Below are positions 1 through 11,269 of a stretch of 64,000 bases of DNA, one piece after another (positions within the stretch are counted from its first letter, which is position 1; every line of letters starts with the position of its first letter). This DNA is from Mytilus californianus. Its lineage: Eukaryota; Mollusca; Bivalvia; Mytilida; Mytilidae. A model generated the notes under the pieces. The model was not told the origin of the DNA. It searched no databases and worked only from the letters and a program-made list of their open reading frames with translations. Location of the stretch: positions 76,041,955 through 76,105,954 of the forward strand of contig NW_026262581.1 of NCBI RefSeq assembly GCF_021869535.1, written 5' to 3'. The translations under genes and the position numbers were made by a program.

Positions 1-1327
1 TTCTTAAAAGCTTTATATTTTAGAAGGTGGAAGGTCTGGATGCTTCATACTTTGTATATGGATGCCTCATGTTACGAAGTTTCCGTCAGTCACATGTCCA
101 ATGTCCTTGACCTCATTTTCATGGTTCAGTGACTACTTGAAAAAAAAGTTAAGATTTTTTGTAATGTTAGATTCTCTCTTATTATAAGTAATAGGATAAC
201 TATATTTGGTATGTGCGTACCTTGCAAGGTCCTCATGCCCGTCAGACAGTTTTCACTTGACCTCGACCTCATTTCATGGATCAGTGAACAAGGTTAAGTT
301 TTGGTGGTCAAGTCCATATCTCAGATACTATAAGCAATAGGTCTAGTATATTCGGTGTATGGAAGGACTGTAAGGTGTACATGTCCAACTGGCAGGTGTC
401 ATCCGACCTTGACCTCATTTTCATGGTTCAGTGGTTATAGTTAAGTTTTTGTGTTTTGGTCTGTTTTTCTTATACTGTATGCCATAGGTCTACTATATTT
501 GGTGTATGGAATGATTGTAAGGTGTACATGTCTAGCGGGCAGGTGTCATCTGACCTTGACCTCATTTTCATGGTTCAGTGGTCAAAGTTAAGTTTTTGAG
601 TTTTGGTCTTTTTTTCTAGTACTATATGCAATAGTTCAACTATATTTGGTATGTGCGTACCTTGCAAGGTCCTCATGCCCGTCAGACAGTTTTCACTTGA
701 CCTCGACCTCATTTCATGGATCAGTGAACAAGGTTAAGTTTTGGTGGTCAAGTCCATATCTCAGATACTATAAGCAATAGGTCTAGTATATTCGGTGTAT
801 GCCATAGGTCTACTATATTTGGTGTATGGAATGATTGTAAGGTGTACATGTCTAGCGGGCAGGTGTCATCTGACCTTGACCTCATTTTCATGGTTCAGTG
901 GTCAAAGTTAAGTTTTTTGAGTTTTGGTCCTTTTTTCTAATACTATATGCAATAGTTCAACTATATTTTGTGTATGGAAATATTTTATGATCTATTTAGT
1001 AGTCACACAGGTTTTATTTGACCTTGACCTCATTTTCAAGGTTCATTGCTCAGTGTTAAGTTTTTGTGTTTTGGTCTGTTTTTCTTAAACTATAAGCAAT
1101 AGGTCAATTATATTTGTTGTATGGAAGAATTGGTAGCTGTACATGCCTGCCTAGCATGGTTCATCTGACCTTGACCTCATTTTCATGGTTCATTGGTCAA
1201 TGTTTAGTTTACTTGGTTAATGTTAAGTTTATGTGACAGTTGTAATAAAGCTTTATATTTAGGACTATCAACATAATATCAATGATTAGTAAAGAAGGCG
1301 AGACATTTCAGCGTGTGCACTCTTGTT
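1..1327 (+). repeat. Family F dispersed element, 5' end cut by window edge
   Basis: This is a tandem core of roughly 147-bp units, each with the anchor CCTTGACCTCATTTTCATGG and the phrase ATAAGCAATAGGTC. It ends with GGCGAGACATTTCAGCGTG before TGCACTCTTGTT. The same start (CTTCTTAAAAGCTTTATATT) and end occur in the complete copy at 23656-24850. A stretch of about 160 bp at 202-361 recurs almost unchanged at 641-800, showing recent internal duplication. Confidence 0.85.
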
Positions 1328-1637
1328 ATCATATTTGTATATTGAGTAAATCAATGAATTATTTGTTTTTAGACTTGAGCATATAATATAGATAGTGGAA
1401 GGAAAAGTCAAATCATAACCTAAATAGTTAATTTTAACTACAAACAATATTAATTTGATTTCTTAATTTATTTTTAAATTCAGAGCATTGTTAAACAATT
1501 CTTGTTCCAGAATAAAATTTCACATTCTGAAATAGTACACACAGAAAAAAATCAACAGGTTAACATGTTAGGGTTTAGCAATAATAATATAACTCCCTCT
1601 AATAATAAGATTCTATAATAACAATGCCCAGTTCATA

Positions 1638-1745
1638 TCAAATAAAATTGAGAATGGAAATGGGGAATGTGTCAAAGAGACAACAACCCGACCACAGAAC
1701 AGACAACAGCAGAAGGTCACCAACAGGTCTTCAATGAAATATGTG
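1638..1745 (-). repeat. SINE-like tail fragment
   Basis: The segment reads GAGAATGGAAATGGGGAATG, then CAAAGAGACAACAACCCGAC, and ends GGTCACCAACAGGTCTTCAA. The pattern (GAGACAAC, a short A-rich part, ACAAC, GGTCACC, CTTCAA) matches the reverse complement of the tail at 46960-47060. From memory, this kind of sequence is abundant in bivalves as a SINE 3' domain. Confidence 0.6.
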
Positions 1746-2524
1746 TTAGGGGTTAATAGGGAGACAATGATAATTTTTAAGATAATTTCTTTATGATTAC
1801 CACCAAATAATAATAGAACAAAATATTTTGCTTGAAATACAAAAACCTATGTATCTGTATTGGCATAGTCTTTTTATCACTCATTAGGGTGTTTAAAAAA
1901 AACTAGGAAGTTTGAGCTTCAAAAGTGAACGAAAATTATTGACTTTTAACAGCAAATATACCTTATTAAAGCATTCATTTATTAACAAATGATACACAGA
2001 TACATAGCAAATTCATTTCCTAAAATACTGCAAAAACTTACATTCTGATTAATTCAGTGGTATTGTCATTAAAAGCTTTTAAGTTAACCATGGAATAGCT
2101 ATCAATGATTTCCCTCACAAAATCTTATCACACACTATATTTTTTTGTAAGGAACCTCCTTTTTGAATATTTGTGTATTTTATGAAGTTGGTCATGTAGT
2201 AGGCATATTTATATATACCAATAATACATATATAATACATAGAAGGCATAACAGGAATCACCAAAATTAGTAGACAGTAAATTAGACAACAGAAACCACT
2301 AACACCAGAAGACTCCTTAAATAAAATACCCAGACATACAACCAAAATACACTACATTGTTCACTTAGCCTGAGAGATACCATTATAAAATACTCCATTG
2401 AAATAATAAAGGAAAACCATGGCTTAACCTTACTTTGGACCATCTGATTTTTGCCACACCTGGTGGCAATTGAGGCCCTTATCATGTTTATTATGCAACC
2501 TTTCTCTGTCTTTTATTTTTCAAG
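1746..2524. other. Intron sequence upstream of exon 1, nothing recognised
   Basis: This is AT-rich sequence with no convincing exon, hairpin or repeat shared with the rest of the window, apart from the pyrimidine tract just before the exon 1 acceptor. The same holds for 1328-1637. Confidence 0.6.
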
Positions 2525-2772
2525 TTGGGGCTACTGTTATGATTCAACATTGTAAGCAGTCAGCAGAGAGTAAATTACAACAACAGGACTATGCTGGAGC
2601 CTATGATGACTATAGTTATGCAATAAAGGTAGCATGTGCTATACCTTTTGTTGGAGAGGAGATGCCAAAACTACTGTGTAACAGATCGATGGTTCTCCTG
2701 AAAATGAGGAGATATACAGAAGCTATGGCTGATGCCATGACCAGTATCAATGGTTTTCCATATTGGATAAAA
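2525..2772 (+). CDS. Exon 1 in window: TPR hairpins 1-2 of module 1
   Basis: This 248-nt exon enters in phase 1 and leaves in phase 0. The acceptor follows a T-rich tract ending TTTTTCAAG, and the donor is AAA|GTAATT. Two TPR-like helix pairs can be read: AESKLQQQDYAGAYDDY, then LLCNRSMVLLKMRRYTEAM followed by DAMTSI. The NRS and DA..S positions recur in exons 5 and 10, which marks it as the first of three homologous TPR exons. It ends WIK at the splice, where exon 2 continues with a third TPR helix. The first two bases complete a codon from an exon upstream of the window. An internal ATG at 2539 could act as a start if this were a first exon, but the good acceptor argues against that. Confidence 0.85.
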
Positions 2773-3090
2773 GTAATTAACATATATAATTACATTGGTT
2801 GCAATGAAATATTGTAATTTCCCAGTGAAATGAAAACCAATAATTTCACATGTAAAATAAATCTGATAATTTCACTCCTCTGATGTTGTTCAACAATGGG
2901 TGTTGTCAAGACATTGTTGATGATGTTTATACTTCAAAATGAATTGGGAATGGTAGATAAAGATATAGTTCATTGTAATTTCAACTTTTTTTCCATTAAA
3001 ATACCCACAGTCAATGAAATAAAACGAATAACTAATCCAAGAATTAAAATTCAAAAAATAATCAACTTGTGATTGAACAACACTGATAAT

Positions 3091-4326
3091 TAAGGTTCAT
3101 AATAACCTTTTGGCTAATATGGCCGTATTTACACAACAAATTTTACTCTGAGTACAGACAAACTTGTGCATCTGGAAAAGTTTAAAGGCATGGCAGGAAC
3201 TAGATAATTGAATTTTAGATGCATTTTATGTGTCAGAAAATTATAAATTTTTCTTGATTTTGCTAATCATTTTTTAGCTAACCTGGCCAAATGATCAGCA
3301 AGACAAGTTCTACAAATAAGTTTGCATGGTTGAAATCGTCAGTAGACGTCTTATTAGAGTTATTGTCCTTTGATGATGATTTTTACCATTTTTTTTGGCA
3401 TTTCTGCCTTATGTCATAAAAATTATAATAGAAAGATAGAAACTTAATGAAGCAAAACTGATCAGCAAGACAAGTTCCACAATTTAGACAACATGGAGGA
3501 AATTGTCCGACGACTCCTTATTGGAGTTATTGCCCTTTAATGACGATTTTTACCTTTTTTTTTGCGTTTTGCCTTTTATGATAAAAATTATAATAGATAA
3601 ATAGAGACTTTAAATCACAAAAATGATCAGCAAGACAAGATCTAATAACAAGTCAAATTTTGCCGATATAGTTAGTAGACTGTTACTCTTTATAGGAGGG
3701 GTTGCCCTTAGATGAGGATTTTTACACTTTTTTGTGTTTTGAGCAAAAACTAGAGAAGATAGAGAGAAACTAAACAGACTAAATGATCAGAAATACCAGA
3801 TCAACAAAACAGAGATTTTTGTCATGAATTCTATTCTCATCTACACTGTTGGAGAGTGTCCTTTGTTGAATATGCACATAGACCAAGGTGAGTGACACAG
3901 GCTCTTTAGAGCCTCTAGTTTTCATTCCTGCAGAAGGTGCAAAAATTAACTAAGTTGGGAAAGAGGTTTGAGAAGCTCCCCTCATATAATAAATGTTGTG
4001 AGTAGTATTGATTCAAATGGACAATAGATGGACAATAGACATCTGAAAACAATAGGTGATTTAAACTGTGTAACTGAGTGGACCATATCAAATAAAACTC
4101 ATGTGTGTTTATTTTGCTATCTTCTGCTCACTGGAAAATAATGCACATCAAAATCCAGGTAAGTTTTTAATTTTCTGAAACATAGACTACATATAACTTT
4201 TATATATCTAGGTACTGCCATGCCTTAAAACTTTCCTAGATGCATCAGTTTGTCTGTACTCGTAATAGATTTTGTGGTGTAAACACAGACATATTTTTCA
4301 ATTCCTTTTGATGAACCTTAACTCAT
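3091..4326. mobile_element. Imperfect long terminal-inverted-repeat element hosting an A copy
   Basis: The left arm (about 3091-3240: TTAAGGTTCATAATAACC, GAGTACAGACAAACTTGTGC, GGCATGGCAGGAAC) is matched inverted by 4150-4326 (GCCATGCCTTAAAAC, CATCAGTTTGTCTGTACTCG, GATGAACCTTAA). The arms are about 150-175 bp and diverged. A family A element sits between them. No transposase reading frame was seen, so it is non-autonomous or decayed. Confidence 0.7.
3276..3918 (+). repeat. Family A element, internally deleted
   Basis: The head AGCTAACCTGGCC runs directly into the later part of the core (ATGATCAGCAAGACAAGTTC repeated three times with GTTATTGCCCTT). The tail is GGTGAGTGACACAGGCTC plus the hairpin AGGCTCTTTAGAGCCT and CTAG. 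Most of the 5' core is missing compared with the copy at 54977. Confidence 0.8.
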
Positions 4327-4900
4327 GAGCTACACACATTTGTGAATTATTGCGAACCAAATGAAAGTTTTCCAGAGTCATCTGCTCTTGGTAAGCTATT
4401 TAAACTTTTGTCTGTTCTATTGTCCCATTGAATAAATACAATAGCTATTGTTCTCTGTGTAGTTTATTCACTGGGACTTTTAAATTTCTTCTAAGAGAAA
4501 TCTATCACTCATTGATTAAATTACCTGAGTAAAAAAACATCTTTTAAATAGATGAAAATACATGTTTTAACTAAAAAAAGCATGTGATGTTGTATTTTAT
4601 TCAATATCAATATATTTTCAATCTGTTCAATATAAACACTGATTTAATCAAAAAAGTGTGTGTTTGACAAATTAAAACTGGAAAATGACGATGTTTAAAT
4701 TAAGGCCTTCTTAAATATATTCTGTAACTAAACAAAAACATAAAAAAAATGAAAATTTCAATAGGAACAATGCTGAAAGTTTTGTCAGATATCATCTTTT
4801 TATGATTAAATCAGTGTTTATATTGAACAGATTAAAAATATATTGATATTAATTGAGTGGGAATGGTTCGCAATAATGTGTTGTTTGGTCACTCGTTGAG
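4320..4900. repeat. Nested inverted repeats (foldback)
   Basis: The inner arms of about 55 nt at 4597-4655 and 4798-4852 (TGTTCAATATAAACACTGAT and its complement) are nearly perfect. Outer arms around 4345-4362 and 4862-4880 (ATTATTGCGAACCA and TGGTTCGCAATAAT) extend the pairing. This is a non-coding foldback element. Confidence 0.75.
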
Positions 4901-4907
4901 TGTTTTT

Positions 4908-5876
4908 ATACGCCCGTTTACGGGACGTATTATGGTATACCTCTGTCCGTCCGTCCGTCTGTCCGTCCATCGTCAACATGTCGGACATTAACTCAAAAAC
5001 GCTTTAACCAATTTGCATAAAACTTTGGTGAATTGTTTATATCTATTGACTTGAGCTCCCTTTCGTTTTTTATAAATTTTAGATTTTACGTTTGCGAGTA
5101 ATGGGGTTTTATTCATTAAAAAAAGGGGGATTTTCCAGTTTTCGGACAATAACTCAAGAATGCTTTCACCAACTTGCAAGAAATTGTGGTGAACTGTTAA
5201 TATCTATTGACATGAGCTCCCTTTTGATTTTTATAAATTTTAGATTTTACATTTCCAAGTTACAGGGTTTTATTCATAAAAGGGGATTTTCCAGTTTTCG
5301 GACAAAAACTCAAAAATGCTTTCAGCAGTTTTTATGAAACTTTGGTGAATTGTTTATATCTATTGATGTAAGCTCCCTTTAGAATTTTATAAATTTTACA
5401 TTTTACATTTCTGAGTTATGGGGTTTTATTCATTAAAAAAGGGGGATGATCCAGTTTTTGGACAATAACTCAAAAATGCTGTCAGCAATTCTCATGAAAC
5501 TTTGGTGAATTGTTTATATCTATTGATGTAAGCTCCCTTTTGATTTTCATAAATTTCTAATATGACATTGAGAATTAATTGAACTTTAGTTGTTTATAGT
5601 CTGACAACAGATTACTAGGTATTGCGCAACAGCACAGTGTATTGCACAACAGCAAGAAATCTTTAATTGAATATAAATTCAATTCATATAACCAATTTCA
5701 AGTTCTTTGACTACATTTATTCAGTTAAATATTTTTTATATATTTATGTCAAATATTTAATTACAATCCAAATTCAGACCTGTATCAAGCTTGAATATTG
5801 TATCCATTTTTGCCCTAACTGTTCAGGGTTGGACCTCTGCGGGCGTATCCAGCTGCGCTCAGCGAAGCAGTTTATT
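4908..5876 (+). mobile_element. Family E element, complete
   Basis: The 5' head hairpin is ATACGCCCGTTTACGGGACG followed by TAT, then a GTCC-rich run. Four core units of 156-161 bp follow, each starting CGGACAATAACTCAA. A short TATTGCGCAA stretch and a 3' domain end GCGGGCGTATCCAGCTGCGC, then AGCGAAGCAGTTTATT. The 3' CGGGCGTAT is the exact complement of the 5' ATACGCCCG. Confidence 0.82.
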
Positions 5877-6198
5877 CTATATTCCATAAATAGTGTGTGT
5901 CCTTAGACTTTATGAAAGATTAGAAGATGTTTTCTAACTGCAAGAAATTTAGCTTTTGAAAATATTCAGGTCAATTAAGTTACAAAGATTTAAATTTTGC
6001 ATTGAAATTCAGTATAATTTACTTTAATTTTAGCCCCAATACAATAGTAGGGTGCATTTGTTTTGCAACCTATTTATTTGTATTGTTCATCAGCATTTTA
6101 TCAGGCTAAGATCTGTGTTTTGAGGTTGTTTTCCATTGTGTCACATTAACATTAAACATACAGTACAAATGTCCATTATCATGATGATTTAATTTTTT

Positions 6199-6616
6199 GC
6201 CCCTGAAGTAACGTAGGGGGCATTAAGTTTTTCCTTTGTCCATCTGTACGTCTGTACATCCTTAAATTGGTTTCTGTTCTCTTACTTTAGTTTGCCTCAA
6301 ACAGATATTATGAAACTTATACACAATGCTTATTACCACAAAACACAGATAAAGTTTGTATTAGGGTGGCGTCACTTTTACCTTTCTAGAGTTATGTCCC
6401 TTTACAAATGGAAAAAAATGCTGAATTTTTTGTTTCCGTTCTCTAACTTAAGTTTGCCTCAACCAAATGTTATGAAACTTATACACAATGCTTATTACCA
6501 CAAAACTCTGATCGAGTTCGAATTAGGGTAGCGTCACTTTTACTGTTTGTCCCTTTATAACATTATATGCAAGCAGGGGCATCATCTGTGTCCCATGGAC
6601 ACATTCCCAATTTATT
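6199..6616 (+). mobile_element. Family D element, short copy
   Basis: The head hairpin is GCCCCTGAAGTAACGTAGGG then GGC. Two core units carry TATGAAACTTATACACAATG and GTTATGTCCCTTTA. The tail GGGGCATCATCTGTGTCCCA then TGGACACA forms a TGTGTCC/GGACACA hairpin close to the 3' end. Confidence 0.8.
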
Positions 6617-7730
6617 AAAAAATATATTCCATAACAGGGTTTTTACCCAGAGTTTGAAGTTCACAGAACATGTAAGGGTGCAAGTGGGCCATCAGATTCT
6701 ATGCACACATGTTATTGTCCCCAGTTATCATGTTTATTTTGAGAATTCTACTTGTTCAAATTGTATGCAAAATCTAAAATTCTGTGAAATTGCCCATTTA
6801 CTGTTCCATGACCCCAATCTGTCTTGCCTGCTTTGAATGTTGAAGGAGGTGAAACATAGGTGTTACTTTCCAGTTTTGTCTGTGTAATAGTTAACATATG
6901 ATGATATAGGATCCATAAGTCCACTAGAGAATATCGACCTGGATGTATTATATGTAAGAACACCATGCCGTTTTTGCATATTATCTGGATTTACCTCATG
7001 CATTATTTGATGTTGAAAACATGAAAAATAAATTTGTATAGATGTTCATAAGATAGGATCACACAAAACTCAAACGAATGTTTATTCATAATTTTCAAAT
7101 TTTCAAAAGCAAAGCACGAAAAATAGTATTGTAAATATTAAGGAAAAAAGTACTAGAAGTTATTACTCAGCCGTTCTTAGAGATCATGCAGTCATTATTT
7201 AATGGACATGAAGACCCTGCGACTACCTTTTAGCGTCCCCTAGTTGCATCAGATTTGAAAAAAAATATTATTCATAGTAAAACAATATCCGGGCTGACTT
7301 TGAATTAGTCCCGATTTACTTTTTAATCAAATGCAGGACAAGCACGAGAAATTAAGAGTACCGACACGAAACACGGAATCTAAATAAGGGGAAACACGAA
7401 GCACGCACATCGAACCAAACACGAGAATACGAGAAATAAAACGTCAAAACACGAAAACACATGAAATAAAAAGACTGAAAACGTTGCACGAAAAATAACC
7501 CTTTACCACTTTTATGACTGCATGGTCCTGTCCATATACCAGTCAAAACTGAAAACGTGATATTTTTATTAACAAGAAAAATGGATTATTAATACACGGC
7601 ATGTTGACATGTATCATCGCACATGCATTACCTGTATCAGCAGCTTACTTATAATAGTCTGTCTTTTATTGCTGATTAGTTGAAGTACACTAACCATTAC
7701 TATATGAAAATCTTATCTTAACCATTTTAG
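6617..7730. other. Intron 1 remainder, little recognised
   Basis: Apart from a purine-biased, imperfect ACACGAAA-type repeat around 7335-7480, nothing stands out. The last 30 bases form the polypyrimidine tract and acceptor of exon 2. Confidence 0.55.
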
Positions 7731-7890
7731 GGTTTCTGGAGAGCAAGCCAAGTTTTAAAAGAACTAGGACAATTGTACAGAGCTGTGGATATATTGAATG
7801 AAGGAATAGATGCTTGTATGAAATATTCTAATAAGGATGATCAGCTGACTTTTTTTACAGAGATGGCAACAATTCTTAGCCATGCCAAAG
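7731..7890 (+). CDS. Exon 2: third TPR hairpin of module 1
   Basis: This 160-nt exon starts in phase 0 after ATTTTAG and ends in phase 1 at CCAAAG|GTAAAC. It begins GFWRASQVLKELGQLYRAV, the usual TPR form in which an aromatic-W-R stretch follows the W.K that closes the preceding exon. It continues DILNEGIDAC and FFTEMATILSHAK. Exons 6 and 11 hold the equivalent position in modules 2 and 3. The junction K|G falls inside the TPR array, so exon 1 and exon 2 form one superhelix. Confidence 0.87.
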
Positions 7891-8606
7891 GTAAACAGGT
7901 CGTATAGGCTCATCTGTTCGCTAAGTCCCAAAGTCCACCAAGAATAATTCATAACAGTATTGTTTATCTGTGAATTTAAGTAATTTGTATGTTTTTAGAG
8001 TGCTTTGTTGGCTGAAATAGAATTTGAAGGTATGTGCTCAGTAGCCCTTTCAGTGTTTTATTTAGCAGTCCTCTTGATTCAACAAGATTGTTTGGATTGA
8101 GATAATTTTGGTACATTTTTTAGATCTTGTAAATCATGTTTTGTAAATATTTCTTCACTACCAGTAAACAATATTTCTTTCATGTTACTTAAAGTCCTAC
8201 ATATCCACTGAAGAAGCACACAACAATTGCTACTCAAGTTTTCATTCTGAACATGTGAAGTTTTTTGTTGCTTAAAAGAAATGATGTTGCCAACCAAGAG
8301 CAACCTCTTACTGCAAAATTAGGAAGGTATATAAACAATTGTAGACCTTTGAAGGTAGGTGCTGAGTTTCTCATCTAGCATATAGCACCTAAAAATGCTT
8401 ATTTTATGTTGATAATGGCTTTCTTAGGTCAGTTTTCTACATAGCTGAAAAGATAATTCTTATACTCCCAGTTTGAAAACAGAACAGTACTAATAAAAAG
8501 TAGGGGTGTCATTTTGCGACATAAAAAATTTGGTGGTTAGGGTAACACATTTAATTTTATTTTGGCTTAAATAAAAATTTAGAATACAGACACAATATTT
8601 TTGCAG
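7891..8606. other. Intron 2, nothing recognised
   Basis: This is a 716-nt AT-rich intron. There is a short imperfect direct repeat (GAAGGTATGTGCTCAG and GAAGGTAGGTGCTGAG) near 8027 and 8350, but no element termini. Confidence 0.6.
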
Positions 8607-8954
8607 GTTGCTCAGTTAATCCATTTCTTCGAAGCCTAAAACCAAGCGAGAAGTCGACTAAAGTCAAGGTTATACAAAGATTGATATATAACAAGGCTTG
8701 GGAAGCCATTAGCTACTTAGTGACAGGAGTATCCTCTGGGGATAATGATGAATTAGCAGAATCATTTTGTGATCTAGACTTATCTTTTGTTCCTGTTGGA
8801 GACCTCCTGAGAGAAACATCAGTATCTCAGAAGAAAAGCTGGGGAATACAGTTAGCAATTGCTCTCCTAGGATATGGTTCTTCTTTTGAACAGATGGAAC
8901 TAACATTAGGACAGGCTGCTATTCACATTGGAGTCCAGACCGCTTTAGAAACAG
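8607..8954 (+). CDS. Exon 3: helical segment of module 1 (degenerate ankyrin-like)
   Basis: This 348-nt exon is phase 1 in and phase 1 out, with acceptor TTTTTGCAG and donor ACAG|GTACAG. It reads from CSVNPFLRSLKPSEKSTKVK through NKAWEAISYLVTGV to a C-terminal stretch GQAAIHIGVQTALETG. That ending aligns with RDTCVHAVVRYALITG (exon 8) and GDRYFHATIRLCIASG (exon 12), so all three are homologous. The H followed by hydrophobic positions is reminiscent of an ankyrin TPLHxA helix, but the rest is too diverged to count repeats. I do not recognise a catalytic motif. Confidence 0.85.
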
Positions 8955-9170
8955 GTACAGTAAAATATTTGTAAACAAACCTATTGGGCTTACACCTTTT
9001 AGTCAGGATATTTAGTAACACAGTTCCAAATTCTTCTCAAGTTATTAATAAAAATTTTCAATGAAAAATTATTTATATTGCAATCATTTGAGATTACCTT
9101 CAATAATTCTTATCTTGATATATTGCCTCAAGAAAATCTTGATATATAGCTGAATAGGTGTAACATTAAT

Positions 9171-9829
9171 CAGTCAGAGCTCTGACATAAACAAGTCAGA
9201 ATTGGGTGACTCGTGTAAGTCAGAATATTTGGTGTTATGAGACACCTCCCATCATTTTTAGTCAAAAGCTAACTTCTACAAGTCAGATGAAATAATATGC
9301 AATTTTTTCCTCAAAACAAAAATAATTTTTTTTTCTACTTCTACAAGTCAGAAATATACCTAAATTGTTAACCTTTTTGGGCAATGCACCCATATTTAAA
9401 AGTTAAGCATCCACATGACAATGTTAAAAATGCCTTCCACAAACACTTTTTTATCAACAAAAAATATGAATAAGACCCTAAAAAAACGGAATCATATGAA
9501 ATTAACCATTTTATGTAAGTATGTATTTATGATAAATTGTAAAAAAGATTCTGTATAAACAATGGATTTACTTGAAAACCAGCATGAATAGATTGATTTT
9601 GGTATTGTTATGCATCGTACCAATATTCATGGTAACTTACTGAATAGGTTTGCTACAAATCTTAAAATACTGAAACTTCACAATCCACTGAACATAATCT
9701 GACCTGAATAAGTTGGGCACATTCTGACTTTATAAAGTCTAAAAATACTGTTACTCCTTTGTAAAAATGCATAATCTGACTTGCACAAGTCTTGACAATT
9801 CTGACTTGTTTATGTCAGATCTCTGACTG
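9171..9829. mobile_element. 659-bp TIR element with TTAAT duplication
   Basis: The ends CAGTCAGAGCTCTGACATAA and the inverted TTATGTCAGATCTCTGACTG extend to about 34 bp of terminal inverted repeat with one or two mismatches. TTAAT flanks both sides (9166-9170 and 9830-9834). Subterminal AAGTCAGA-type motifs recur in both halves in inverted orientation. It contains no reading frame worth calling, so it is a MITE-like non-autonomous element. Confidence 0.85.
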
Positions 9830-9834
9830 TTAAT

Positions 9835-10208
9835 TGTATATATCAGTTGGTTTTTTTTTGTTTAGATATTATGTGGGTGAGTTTAAATTTTTTTATTATA
9901 TATATTTTGTATTATCTTGTTAGATAAATGGCTGATGTTTGAAGACATACATTAATGATACAACTTCGATTAACTTGATGCAATGAAAACTAACAAAGTG
10001 TGGAAGATTGCAATAGAAATGTCATCTTCACTAATCTGCATTGTAATCAACAATTAATTAGTTTGCAATAAAATCTGTTTTAGTCTAATGACCTTTAAAT
10101 ATTTCTACAGTGTTAGTCCAGCAAATATTTTGTCACATTTTTCTCAAGTACAAGGGAACTGAATCACTTTATATTTGGTTAGCAGCTTGAAAGTGATCAG
10201 TTGTTTTT
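9835..10208. repeat. Start of family G tandem sequence (host of C1)
   Basis: From about 10110 the sequence CACATTTTTCTCAAGTAC, then ACTTTATATTTGGTTAGCAG, matches the units at 13160-13230 and 14325-14380. The 3' continuation lies beyond the C1 insertion. Confidence 0.5.
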
Positions 10209-10633
10209 ATACGACCGCAAAAAAATTTTGTGGTCGTATATTGGTATGACGTTGGCGTCGTCGTCGTCGTCGTCCGAATACATATTGGTTTTCGCACTCT
10301 AACTTTAGTTTAAGTGAATGGATCTTTTTGAAATTTGACCACAAGGTTAAATACCACAAAAGGAAGGTTGGGATTGATTTTGGGGGTTATGGTACCAACA
10401 GTTAAGGAATTAGGGGCCAAAAAGGGGCCAAAAATGAGCATTTTCTAGTTTCCAGACAATAACTGTGGAACGGTGTATGGATCTCTCTGAAATTATACTA
10501 CAAGTTTCCATACCACAAAGGGATGGTTAGGATTTGCTTTGGGGGGTTATGGCTCAAACCGTTTAGGAATTAGGGGCAAAAAAGGGGGAAAAACAAGGTT
10601 GTCCTGGTTAATGGACAAATACTTTAGTACAAA

Positions 10634-10713
10634 ACATAATTTAAAGCAGTGTAAGGGAGATAAATCAAATACATCATTGAAATTATCTCCCTTACACTGC
10701 TTTTAAATTATGT
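10634..10713. repeat. Fold-back hairpin in C1
   Basis: ACATAATTTAAAGCAGTGTA and AGGGAGATAA pair with TTATCTCCCTTACACTGC and the following TTTTAAATTATGT. The stem is about 30 bp with a loop of about 20. Confidence 0.85.
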
Positions 10714-10747
10714 ATAAAGTAATGGTTAATGAACAATAAAGATAATC

Positions 10748-10812
10748 TAAAACAGTGTAAGGGAGGTAATCCAAATACAACGTTTTGGTTACTTCCCTTA
10801 CACTGCTTTTAA
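10748..10812. repeat. Second fold-back hairpin in C1
   Basis: TAAAACAGTGTAAGGGAGGT pairs with ACTTCCCTTACACTGCTTTT. It is a diverged duplicate of the hairpin just upstream. The third known copy is in C5 at 56194-56268. Confidence 0.85.
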
Positions 10813-11269
10813 ATTATGTTTAAAGAAATGCATATTTATAAAGGAAGACCAGTAAAAATATCTGCAAATGTTTTCATCTTTTTTTTTTACAAAAAAATCC
10901 ATATGAAAGATTTGACACTATATTTTTATTAATTCTATTATAAAATAGATTAAGTTAGCACTATGGTAAATTTAAATGGGTAATTATAGTTGCCAACTCC
11001 ATTGGAAATTTGAATTGAGATTATGACCATATCTTGAGGGAAAGAATTTTTTGGGGGGAAAAAGGGGGGGGGGATAAAAAGAAATTGTGGGGGGCCAATT
11101 TTTTCTCATTTCAGATTTCAGAAATTAAAAAGAATTATTCTTCAAATATTATTTTTTTTTCAAATTTCAAATATTGAAAAATTTCACGAAGTAATCTTTA
11201 ATTGCACAGTATGGCGCATTAGATTTGTAAAATCTTTGATCACATTTATTTATTTGTTATGCCGAATCT

